NCBI GenBank assembly: GCA_900170005.1 | Contig: LT827128.1 | Location: forward strand, 1,856,168 to 1,920,167 | Direction: 5' to 3' | Source: Gordonibacter massiliensis (ex Traore et al. 2017) | GTDB lineage: Bacteria > Actinomycetota > Coriobacteriia > Coriobacteriales > Eggerthellaceae | Length of the DNA stretch: 64,000 bases | Part shown: positions 26,403-33,752 of the stretch, in pieces | How the letters are laid out: each line of letters opens with the position of its first letter | Numbering within the stretch: position 1 is the stretch's first letter | Made by a program: the position numbers and the translations under genes | Notes under the pieces: model-generated | Database searches by the model: none | Seen by the model: the letters and a program-made list of their open reading frames with translations, nothing else | Told to the model about the DNA's origin: nothing

Positions 26403-27371
26403 TCAGCGGCCGCGGCCCGCGTCGCCCGCCTTCTCCGCCGCGTCGGCGAACCCGTCGGAGAACGAGCTGGGCACCGTGACCACGGCGCTCTTGGACTTCT
26501 TCACCGTGTCGTACTGCATGAGCATCGTGCGCAGCTTGAGGGCGGCCTCGGGGTCGCCGTAGATCTTCGCGGCCTCGGTCAGCATCTCGGCCAGGTCGGC
26601 CTCCACCCCCACCACCGACATGCGGGCGTTCTTCTCGCGGTCGGCTTGAGCCTCCAGCGACATGGCCTCCTGCAGCTCGTCGGGGATGACGATGTCACGC
26701 ACCTTCACCGAGATGATGTCGACGCCCCAGTCGCCCGCTTCCTTCTCGATGTCCTCCTTGATCTCCACGTCCAGCTGGTCGCGGCGCAGCGCCACCTCGG
26801 CCACGGTCGAGCGGCCCACGGCCTCGCGCATGGCCGTCTGCGCGAGGAACGACACGGCAGCGTAGTAGTCCTCCACCTCGGTGCACGCCTTCTCGGCATC
26901 CCACACCACCCAGAACAGCACGGCGTCCACGGTGACGGGCACGAGGTCGGCCGTGAGCGTTTTCTCGGCGTAGAACGGCGTGGCGATGGTGCGCTGATCC
27001 ACGCGGATGGTGCCGTGCTCGATGATGGGGATGGTGAAGTACAGCCCCGGCCCCACCACACGCGCCAGCTTGCCGAAGCGCAGCACCACCACCTTCTCCC
27101 AAGAAAGCGCGATGTGCGTGGACGACAGCACGAGCAGCGCCACCAGCAGCATGGCAACGATGGCCGCAAGGCCGATGCCGCCGGTGGCGAGGTAGGCAGC
27201 CCCCAGCACCACGGCGCAGGTCGCCACGAACACGGCTATGCTGAAGATGACCGCGCCGTTGCGCGAGGACTTGCGGGGGACGTACGAGGTGGCGGCCCTG
27301 ATCTCGGCTTCCTTGTCGGTGAGCTCGTAGGGGGCGTCCCGCATCGTGCGGTCGATAGCGCGTCGTTTCAT
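26403..27371 (-). CDS. SPFH/slipin membrane protein, module 2
   Basis: 322 residues from ATG 27371 (MKRRAIDRTMRDAPYELT), with GAAAGG upstream. A helical hairpin (about residues 38-85) precedes the SPFH domain, which starts EKVVVLRFGKLARVVGPGLYF. The domain ends VRDIVIPDELQEAMSLEAQADREKNAR. The C-terminal tail has VVTVPSSFSDGFADAAEK; this PSSFSxGF signature is shared by modules 1 and 2 (PSAFSEGF in 3, PSSLADGF in 4) and may be a partner-binding element. It follows the membrane anchor gene by 14 bp. Confidence 0.88.
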   Translation of the reverse strand: MKRRAIDRTMRDAPYELTDKEAEIRAATSYVPRKSSRNGAVIFSIAVFVATCAVVLGAAYLATGGIGLAAIVAMLLVALLVLSSTHIALSWEKVVVLRFGKLARVVGPGLYFTIPIIEHGTIRVDQRTIATPFYAEKTLTADLVPVTVDAVLFWVVWDAEKACTEVEDYYAAVSFLAQTAMREAVGRSTVAEVALRRDQLDVEIKEDIEKEAGDWGVDIISVKVRDIVIPDELQEAMSLEAQADREKNARMSVVGVEADLAEMLTEAAKIYGDPEAALKLRTMLMQYDTVKKSKSAVVTVPSSFSDGFADAAEKAGDAGRGR

Positions 27372-27385
27372 GGTGTCGCCTTTCG

Positions 27386-28321
27386 TCACATCGTCAAACC
27401 GTACAGCATGCCGGGCATCTGCGTCACGTCGTAGGCCGCCGCGCCCACCACGCAGAACCTGAGCGCGAACCCGCCCGCGAGCAGGGCCGCCGCGATCCAG
27501 AGCAGCTGCGTGCGGCTGTTGCCGTGCGTGAGGTACCGCTCCAGCACGAAGGGGACGACCAGGCCGCACAGCACCACGCCTCCCCAGAACAACCAGCGCA
27601 TATCGCCGGCCACGAGCGCTTGCGCCGCCAGCGCCGTGCCCTCGCCTCCCAGCGCCCAGACCACGTACGCGAGCAGGACCAGCGCCTCCGCGGCTACGAA
27701 GACCCCGTCAACCAACGCGAGACGTGCGAGCGGGCGCGTGAACGGATGGCGCGTTTCGACGAACGCCGCCCCGAGGAAGGCGCAGGCGATGCCGCACGAC
27801 AGCGACGAGAGCGCGAACACCGTCGGCAGCAAGGGCGTCTGCCAGAACAGCACCGAGGCCAGGCCCTGCAGCAGGACGCCCGTGTACACCACGGCCACGA
27901 GCCCGGCCGCCACGCCGACCACCGCCACCGTCCACACGGCGGCGATGCGGATGCGCGGCCGGTCGAGCAGCTCGAACAGCGAGAACGCCCCGGCGCACGC
28001 CAGCGCGACGGCAAGCGCGTAGGCTCCCACGGCGATGGCCGACGGCTCGGGGGATGTGAGCAGGTTGAGCAGGCGTTCGGGATGCCCGAGATCGACGAGC
28101 AAACAGAGCATGCCCGCGGCCAAGGCGACGAAGCACACAGGCCAACCGCGCGCGAAGAACTCGTCGGGAAGCGCGAAGGCCCGTTCGATGCGAGCGGGCG
28201 AGCCCGGCAGCCGCGCGAAGCGACGGCGCACGTTGGCGCACTCCAAAACGCCCAGCACGACAAGCGCGCCCGCCCCGGCGCCGCCGAGGAACAGATAGCT
28301 TATCGTGAGCAGGTTGAACAC
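27386..28321 (-). CDS. DmsC/NrfD-like membrane protein, module 2
   Basis: 311 residues from the GTG at 28321, preceded by GAGG at 5 bases; upstream GTG codons are possible. Eight or nine hydrophobic helices. It begins ISYLFLGGAGAGALVVLG, the module-type signature, and contains LSSLSCGIACAFLGAAF and a C-terminal GGFALRFCVVG. These are shared with the proteins at 17019, 40038 and 47225. The type differs from the large NrfD of clusters A-C. No ferredoxin or catalytic gene accompanies it, so it may serve cluster B downstream as a second anchor. Confidence 0.82.
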   Translation of the reverse strand: MFNLLTISYLFLGGAGAGALVVLGVLECANVRRRFARLPGSPARIERAFALPDEFFARGWPVCFVALAAGMLCLLVDLGHPERLLNLLTSPEPSAIAVGAYALAVALACAGAFSLFELLDRPRIRIAAVWTVAVVGVAAGLVAVVYTGVLLQGLASVLFWQTPLLPTVFALSSLSCGIACAFLGAAFVETRHPFTRPLARLALVDGVFVAAEALVLLAYVVWALGGEGTALAAQALVAGDMRWLFWGGVVLCGLVVPFVLERYLTHGNSRTQLLWIAAALLAGGFALRFCVVGAAAYDVTQMPGMLYGLTM

Positions 28322-28872
28322 GCGAGCCTCGATCCCCTGAACGCCGGCCGCGCGCACTCGGCTTGGCGCTTTGTCGCAATGTACCAATTCATAGGTATTA
28401 TAGCATGCGACCGCGAAACCCGCACATCGGCATGCTAGCATGCATGCATGCTTGATTTCCTCGAATTCATACTCGACAGCCTGATCCTGTTGTCGCCCGA
28501 TAGGGTCAAGGACGACGAGGGCCAGCTGCACCCCTTCTGAGTCGTCTTGTGCCTCTTGGTCGTTTTGGGCGTTGTCGCCGCGCTCGTCTTCGGCGTCCTG
28601 TACCTTCTCGGCGTCCACTGACGGCGCCGCGGCATACCACGCCTTCTTTCGCCACCCCCCCAACACCCTGCAAGCAGCACGGCGGCAAGCGCGCTTCCGA
28701 ACCGACGAAACAGCACAGCCCCCTCCCGCTCGCCTCCACCACCGGCGAAACCCTGTCGGTTTCGGCCGCATGGCAAAGCCATGACGAACGCACGCCGATT
28801 CGGACATCCCGCCTCCCGTGCCCGGTGCGCTCCCCATACTCTTCGACAACAACCGCAACCAGGAGGTGCTCC
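28322..28872. other. Gene-poor divergent region
   Basis: Between the minus-strand module 2 and the plus-strand SDR gene. It contains alternating GCATGC sequence near 28430-28450 and the broken small frame at 28448-28621. No shared operator motif is obvious. Confidence 0.5.
28448..28621 (+). pseudogene. Possible small membrane protein interrupted by TGA
   Basis: ATG at 28448 opens a frame of 30 codons (MLDFLEFILDSLILL at its start, LHPF at its end). A TGA at 28538-28540 interrupts it. The same frame then continues with a clean membrane helix (VVLCLLVVLGVVAALVFGV) to a second TGA at 28619. An amphipathic start, a charged middle and a membrane helix make a sensible 57-residue protein if the first TGA were TGG (Trp). 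No ribosome site is visible before the ATG, which lowers confidence. A chance frame is possible. Confidence 0.3.
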
Positions 28873-29670
28873 ATGTACTCCGACCTCAACGGCAAAACGG
28901 CCGTCGTCACCGGCGCGTCCGTCGGGCTCGGCCACGGCATCGCACGGCGCTTTCTTCAAGAGGGCATGAACGTCGTCGTGAACTACCACAGCGACGAGCA
29001 TCGCGGCGAGGCCCAGAAACTCGCCGACCAGTTCAACCGCGACGGAGAGCCCGAGCGCGTCGTGCTCGTGCAGGCCGACGTGGCTCGCGAAGAAGGCGCC
29101 CCGAAGCTCCTCTCGGCGGCGCTCGAGCAGTTCGGCGGCTTGGACGTTTGGGTGAACAACGCCGGCATCGAGTCGCGCCACCCCACCCACGAGCTGCCGC
29201 TCGATGCGTGGGAGAAGACGCTCGCCGTGAACCTGACCGGCGTGTTCCTGGGCTCGAAGGCGGCGCTCGCGCACTTCGTGGAGCGCGACCGGTCGGGCTG
29301 CATCATCAACCTGTCGTCCGTGCACGAGCGCATACCTTGGCCCACGTTCGCGCACTACGCGGCTAGCAAAGGCGGCGTGAAGCTGTTCAGCGAGACCATC
29401 GCGCTCGAGTACGCGCACCGGGGCATCCGCGTGAACTGCATCGCGCCGGGCGCCATCGAAACGCCCATCAACGCGGAGAAGTTCGCCGACCCCGACGCCC
29501 GCGCCCAAACCGAGCGCATGATCCCCATGGGGCGCATCGGCACGGTGGAGCAGGTGGCGGCAGCGGCGGCCTGGCTCGCGTCGGAGGAGTCGAGCTACGT
29601 CACCGGCACGAGCCTGTTCGTGGACGGCGGCATGGCCCTGTACCCGTCGTTCGAGCGAGGCGACGGCTGA
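28873..29670 (+). CDS. Short-chain dehydrogenase/reductase (glucose 1-dehydrogenase-like)
   Basis: 265 residues; AGGAGG lies 7 bases upstream. Classical SDR: TGASVGLGHGIA binds NAD(P), NNAG follows at about 90, and the catalytic Ser and YAASK motif are at about 145-165. The C-terminal IPMGRIGTVEQVAAAAAWLAS and VDGGMALYP segments resemble glucose 1-dehydrogenase and similar sugar or alcohol dehydrogenases. The substrate is uncertain. Its stop overlaps the start of the next gene (TGATG), so the pair is co-transcribed. Confidence 0.88.
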   Translation: MYSDLNGKTAVVTGASVGLGHGIARRFLQEGMNVVVNYHSDEHRGEAQKLADQFNRDGEPERVVLVQADVAREEGAPKLLSAALEQFGGLDVWVNNAGIESRHPTHELPLDAWEKTLAVNLTGVFLGSKAALAHFVERDRSGCIINLSSVHERIPWPTFAHYAASKGGVKLFSETIALEYAHRGIRVNCIAPGAIETPINAEKFADPDARAQTERMIPMGRIGTVEQVAAAAAWLASEESSYVTGTSLFVDGGMALYPSFERGDG

Positions 29671-30347
29671 TGGCCCGGTGGATGGACCTGCGCCACACGT
29701 ACAACCTGCCCGGCAAGCTGTTGTTCTCGTGCATCGGCGTCGTGTGCATCGCGCTGGGCACGGCGATCTGCCGCGTGGGCGACGTGGGCGTGGACCCCTT
29801 CACCGCCATGAACCTGGGGCTGAGCGCGCTTGCGGGCGTGAACTTCGGCACGTTCCAGCTGCTGGTGAACCTGGTGATATTGGTGGTGGTGTTCGCGTTC
29901 GACCGTTTCCAAATAGGCCTGGGCACGATCATCAACATGGTGGCGGTGGGATACCTCATCGAGTTCTTCACGTGGGTGTACCGCCTGCTGCCATGGCAAC
30001 CGTCAGGTCTGGTGAGCGCCGGCGTCCATCTGGTGGCGGGCACGCTGCTGTTCACGCTGGGCGTGTCGCTGTACCTGAAGACGCGCATGGGCGTGGCGCC
30101 CATCGACGCCGTCGCGCCCGTGATCGTGGCACGCACGCGGTTCTCCTACACGCCCGTGCGCATGACGCAGGACATCCTCGTGACCGTGGTGGCCGTGCTC
30201 GCGGGAGGGCCCATCGGCGTGTTCACCGTGGTGGCCGCGTTCATGACCGGCCCTTTGATCACGGCATGGAACCGGCTGGCCACGTTGCGTTTGTACCGGC
30301 GCTTCCACGTGCTGGATCGGGAAGAGCTCGCGGCGGAGAGGGGCTAG
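29670..30347 (+). CDS. YczE/YitT-type membrane protein
   Basis: 225 residues with about five or six hydrophobic helices. It starts at the TGATG overlap with the SDR gene. Family signatures visible are GTAICRVGDVGVDPFTAMN and the second-repeat counterpart KTRMGVAPIDAVAPVI. The YczE/YyaS/YitT group has no settled transport substrate. Co-transcription with an SDR does not by itself reveal the function. The C-terminus is polar and probably cytoplasmic. Confidence 0.82.
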   Translation: MARWMDLRHTYNLPGKLLFSCIGVVCIALGTAICRVGDVGVDPFTAMNLGLSALAGVNFGTFQLLVNLVILVVVFAFDRFQIGLGTIINMVAVGYLIEFFTWVYRLLPWQPSGLVSAGVHLVAGTLLFTLGVSLYLKTRMGVAPIDAVAPVIVARTRFSYTPVRMTQDILVTVVAVLAGGPIGVFTVVAAFMTGPLITAWNRLATLRLYRRFHVLDREELAAERG

Positions 30348-30794
30348 CGCATGCGGCGTCGATAGCGTATGCAGCCGGCCGTCCGTCCGCCGCTCGAGCA
30401 GGCAGCGCGAGGTCGGCAGCGGGCCGAGCGGGCGGGCGCGGCCAAGCCCCCTCTCGGCACCGCCGGCAGTGGATCGGATAGCGGCCCATCAGCACCATCG
30501 CGATCATCGCCGTAAGTCATCAAGGCGCGGTCGCGCAGCGAGAACCTTCCTTTCCGCACGAAAATCGCCGGAATGTTGCGTTTCGGCCCGCTTTCGAGCG
30601 TTTTCCGCATTGCGCGACGCCCAAGCTGTCGGCGTTTGCGCAGGTCGTGAAAAACGGCTTTTGGAAAAGGCTTTTCCGATGCAACATTCCGGCGATTTTC
30701 GTGCGAAACAGGAAGGGCCCGCCGTCCAACCAAAGCCGGTAGGCCGGCCCGAACCGTTGCCAAGCGGAGCAGGCGAAGAAAGGAGGCGAGGTTT
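30348..30794. other. Gene-free region with a long inverted repeat
   Basis: The gap between the YczE-like gene and the lactonase gene. It holds the element at 30545-30717; the remainder shows no gene. Confidence 0.6.
30545..30717. mobile_element. MITE-like element with 24-bp terminal inverted repeats
   Basis: 30556-30579 (begins GCACGAAAATCGCCGG) is a perfect inverted copy of 30681-30704. The arms extend imperfectly outward through CCTTCCT to about 36 bp. The 101-bp centre has no open frame of note. Size and symmetry fit a non-autonomous miniature element or a large RNA hairpin. No target-site duplication was identified. Confidence 0.6.
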
Positions 30795-31922
30795 ATGGAG
30801 CAGCTGCCGAGAAGCCGTCGTCTGTTCGTAGGGACCTACACCGACGGCGGTGCGAGCGAAGGTATCTACGTGCTCGCGTTCAACGAGTTTGAGCGGAGCT
30901 TGCGCGTGGAGCATGTCGGCACGCACGCGCCGAACCCCTCGTTTCTCGTGCGGTCGGGATCGGCGCTCTATGTCGCCCACGAGCTGGCCGACCGAAGCTG
31001 CCTCGCCGTCTATTCCGTCGCGGACGACGGTTCGCTCGCTTGCCGCGGCACGTGCTCGTCTCCTGCGGACGCCGGCACGTGCTTCGTCGCCGCGCATCCG
31101 GACGGACGCTGCCTGTACGGCGCGAACTACGAAAGCGGGTCGGTGGGCCTGTGCCTGCTCGCCGCCAACGGAAACCCCTGCGGAGGCCTGCCGTCGGTGC
31201 GCCATGCGGGAAGCGGGCCGAACCGCGCGCGGCAGAGCGCGCCGCACGTGCACTCGGCAAGCTTCGTGCCGGGCACCGCCTTGCTGGCCGTGGCGGACTT
31301 GGGATGCGACACCGTCACGCTGTACCGGGCCGACGCCACGGGCGCGCTCGAGACGCCGCCCGTCGAGACGGTGCACGTGCCGGCCGGATCGGGGCCGCGC
31401 ATGCTGGCGTTCCATCCTCGCCTGCCGCTGGCGGGCCTCGTTAACGAGCTGGCCGACGACGTGCTGCTGCTCCGTTTCGACCGGGCGGGGCGGCATTGGG
31501 AGCAGATAGGGTGCCTTGAACTGCCCACTGCGCCCGGCAAGCGCGGCGCGCTCAACGGCAGCAGCGATGCGGTTGGCGCGACCCAAGATGACACGACAGC
31601 AGCGAGCGAACGCACCGTGTTGGCCGCGCATCCTGCGTTCTCGCCTGACGGACGGCACCTGTACGTGTCGGTACGCGGCAGCGATCGCATCGCGTTGTTT
31701 AACTTCGACGCGAGCGGCAACGCTTCACTGCAGGCGGACTATTCGTCGGGCGGACGCGGGCCGCGCCACTTCTCGCTGTCCCCCGCTGGCGACCACCTGG
31801 CCGTGGCGAACCAGGACAGCGGCGAAGTGGTCCTGTTCGCCCTCGATGCCGTTTCGGGCGCGCCCCGGGAGGAGACCCGAATCGCCGTCCCTCAGCCCTC
31901 GTGCGTTATATGGGACGGATGA
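30795..31922 (+). CDS. Lactonase-family (6-phosphogluconolactonase-type) beta-propeller protein
   Basis: 375 residues; GGAGGCGAGG precedes the ATG. The N-terminus RRLFVGTYTDGGASEGIYVL is characteristic of the YbhE/Pgl seven-bladed propeller lactonases. Repeated blade motifs include PNPSFLV, GTCFVAAHPDGRCLYGANY, HVHSASFVPGT, AHPAFSPDGRHLYVS and RGPRHFSLSPAGDHLAVANQ. The family hydrolyses sugar lactones such as 6-phosphogluconolactone; some members act in other pathways. No signal peptide, so cytosolic. Monocistronic and convergent with torD C. Confidence 0.88.
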   Translation: MEQLPRSRRLFVGTYTDGGASEGIYVLAFNEFERSLRVEHVGTHAPNPSFLVRSGSALYVAHELADRSCLAVYSVADDGSLACRGTCSSPADAGTCFVAAHPDGRCLYGANYESGSVGLCLLAANGNPCGGLPSVRHAGSGPNRARQSAPHVHSASFVPGTALLAVADLGCDTVTLYRADATGALETPPVETVHVPAGSGPRMLAFHPRLPLAGLVNELADDVLLLRFDRAGRHWEQIGCLELPTAPGKRGALNGSSDAVGATQDDTTAASERTVLAAHPAFSPDGRHLYVSVRGSDRIALFNFDASGNASLQADYSSGGRGPRHFSLSPAGDHLAVANQDSGEVVLFALDAVSGAPREETRIAVPQPSCVIWDG

Positions 31923-31992
31923 CTCCGCAAGTCTTCGGGCCAATCCGTCGACTCATATTCAAAATCATCAGCGAGAAAGAATGACTGATCCG

Positions 31993-32862
31993 CTACTCCA
32001 CCATCGCCCCCAGCAGCCGCGCCGCCGCGCGGTAGAACGGCTCGCGGGACTCGGCGGCGAGGCGCTCGGCGAAGCGGGGCATCCAGGCGCGGGCGTGGTC
32101 CTCGAGGAACGCGGCGTAGGCGGCGGCCGGGGAGCCGCCGGGAAGGGCCTCGGGGTCGACGCCCCCGGTCGGCGCGGCCAGGCCGGCCTCGAGCATAGCC
32201 AGGTGCTGGAGCAGCTCGCACTCGGTGGCGGCGTGGTCCAAGGGCTCGTTCGTGCCCTCGGGGCGGCCCAGGCCGCAGGAGCGCACGAAGCGCTCCACCT
32301 CCATGGAGTGGGGGTTCACGAACAAGAGCGCCTGCACGCCGTCGTCCGCCGCGCGCCAGACGCCCTCGTAGGGGCTGCAGGCCGCGTCGGGAGCGCCCAC
32401 GAACAGGCGGGTGGCCTCCGCGCGCAGGGAGCGGAGCAGGGCGTCGGGGGCGCGATCGCCGTCCGCGCTTGCGCGCCGCAGGGGATCCTTCGGCTCCGCG
32501 CCTGCGGCGCTCCGCTCAGGATGACAGGATGAAGGCGTCGCCGCGCTCTGCTCGGGATGACAGAGGGAAGGCGTTTCGACGCCGCACTCGGGATGACAGG
32601 GGGCGGGCATTTCGGCGCCGCTTTCGGAACGGAGGCGAGCCGGCCCTTCGGCAGCTCCCTCGGAGCGACAGGGGGCGGCGTCCAGCCCCAGGGCATCCGC
32701 CACCTCGCGGGCCGCGTCGGCCCACTCGCCGCTTGCCACGGCCTCCGCCAGCTCGGCGTCCGGGTAGCGCAGCGAGAACGCCAGCAGCTCCCACGCGGTC
32801 GCGCGGACCTGCCAAAGCGCCCTGCCCTCAGGCATCAGATCCCTCGCAGGAGTCGTTTCCAT
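31993..32862 (-). CDS. TorD-family chaperone with an in-frame repeat insertion, cluster C
   Basis: 289 residues. From WELLAFSLRYPDAELAEAVASG onward it is almost the same as the cluster B protein, including the low-complexity insertion (about 60-135, with CHPEQSAATPS and CHPERSAAGAEPKDP). Only the N-terminal dozen residues and the last 60 differ noticeably. The near identity at DNA level points to recent duplication or gene conversion. It overlaps the DUF4405 gene by 35 bp; a GGGG site precedes ATG 32862. It should mature catalytic subunit C. Confidence 0.88.
   Translation of the reverse strand: METTPARDLMPEGRALWQVRATAWELLAFSLRYPDAELAEAVASGEWADAAREVADALGLDAAPCRSEGAAEGPARLRSESGAEMPAPCHPECGVETPSLCHPEQSAATPSSCHPERSAAGAEPKDPLRRASADGDRAPDALLRSLRAEATRLFVGAPDAACSPYEGVWRAADDGVQALLFVNPHSMEVERFVRSCGLGRPEGTNEPLDHAATECELLQHLAMLEAGLAAPTGGVDPEALPGGSPAAAYAAFLEDHARAWMPRFAERLAAESREPFYRAAARLLGAMVE
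32467..32700. repeat. Dispersed repeat array inside torD C
   Basis: The counterpart of the array at 19737-19975. It starts GGGGATCCTTCGGCTCCGCG and has four or five degenerate units with cores such as CTCAGGATGACAGG and CTCGGGATGACAGAG. It stays in frame. Confidence 0.7.
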
Positions 32863-33304
32863 TCTTCCCGCCCCTTTCCTTTTTCAGAACGTTGTAGAGC
32901 CACTTCCAATGCGCCGCCACGTGCACGACGAGCAGCGCCAGCAGCACCTTGGCCGAGATCGCGTGGAGCGGGTCCCAAAAGTAGTAACCGTCCGCGTAGA
33001 CCCCGAAGGCGGCGAACACCGAACCCGACACCCCGAGGCCCGACACCGTCACCACGACGAAGGCGATCAGGGACAGCACGTCGAGCACGAGGTTGCCCAA
33101 GCGCGTGGCCGACGGAGCCCTGGCCGCTCCCTTGACCGTTTCGACGATCCAGTCGAAGTGCAGCGCGACGTGCACGAGCAGCACGACGAAAACGGCGAGC
33201 CCGAGCCACTCGTGCACGCCAATGCCGGTCAGCGCAGGGTTTGCCGCCACCAGGTACACCGCGAGCGCGACCATGTCGACCGCGAGGTTTCTCTTAGCAT
33301 CCAT
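32828..33304 (-). CDS. DUF4405 / cytochrome-b-like four-helix membrane protein, cluster C
   Basis: 158 residues, four hydrophobic helices. The likely heme-ligand His residues are in the same places as in cluster B: GVHEWLGL, VHVALHFDW, WDPLHAISAK and VVHVAAHWKW. Heme binding is inferred. It lies between the CX4CH gene (9 bp) and torD (overlap). The charged C-terminus, KKERGGKNGNDS, is on the cytoplasmic side by the positive-inside rule. Confidence 0.82.
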   Translation of the reverse strand: MDAKRNLAVDMVALAVYLVAANPALTGIGVHEWLGLAVFVVLLVHVALHFDWIVETVKGAARAPSATRLGNLVLDVLSLIAFVVVTVSGLGVSGSVFAAFGVYADGYYFWDPLHAISAKVLLALLVVHVAAHWKWLYNVLKKERGGKNGNDSCEGSDA

Positions 33305-33313
33305 GGACGCCCC

Positions 33314-33670
33314 CTAGAGCTTCCGAACGAGCAGCACCAAGGCCAGCACCAGCACCACCGGTGCCAGCACCCACAGGTTCAGGCTGGCGTCGGACGCCTG
33401 GTGGTAGCGCGTCGACAGCGTGTCCCACGCATGGCACTCGACCGACGAGCAACCGGCCTCGGGGCAGGCCATCTCGTGCGCGCCGTCGGGCTCGGGCACG
33501 TCGTCGAAGCCGTGGCACTCCCCCGACGCGCAACCCACGGCCGGGCACGGCGAATCCGCCTCTATGGCCCGCGGGAAGCCCACCGACGGGTCGGCCGCCG
33601 CCCCCGCCGCGAACACGCACGCGCCGACGAGCGCGAAGGCCGCTAAGGTGATGATGATTTTCCTGAGCAC
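33314..33670 (-). CDS. Small membrane-anchored CX4CH (cytochrome c-like) protein, cluster C
   Basis: 118 residues, the same length and plan as the cluster B protein. Export helix IIITLAAFALVGACVFAAG, two C-x4-C-x4-C-H repeats (CPAVGCASGECHGF and CPEAGCSSVECHAW), then the C-terminal helix LAPVVLVLALVLLV. The external domain is too short for a folded globular cytochrome unless the hemes dominate it. The alternative is a metal or iron-sulfur site. Co-occurrence with DUF4405 in both operons argues for a two-protein electron-transfer unit. Confidence 0.8.
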   Translation of the reverse strand: MLRKIIITLAAFALVGACVFAAGAAADPSVGFPRAIEADSPCPAVGCASGECHGFDDVPEPDGAHEMACPEAGCSSVECHAWDTLSTRYHQASDASLNLWVLAPVVLVLALVLLVRKL

Positions 33671-33695
33671 GATGCCTCACCACTCTTGAAAGGCG

Positions 33696-33742
33696 AAGGG
33701 ACGCCGTTGAAGGGTTTCTCTGGTGCGAGAACGGCGTCCCTT
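33696..33742 (-). promoter_or_regulatory. Hairpin between NrfD and the CX4CH gene, cluster C
   Basis: Perfect 13-bp arms (AAGGGACGCCGTT and its complement) around a 21-base loop. The sequence differs from the cluster B hairpins but the position in the operon is the same. Confidence 0.55.
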
Positions 33743-33752
33743 CCGGATAAGG

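Noticed and set aside
28538-28540. TGA as a selenocysteine codon
   Set aside because: No SECIS-like hairpin noticed just after it and no Cys or Sec family known for such a small protein; mutation of a Trp codon is simpler.
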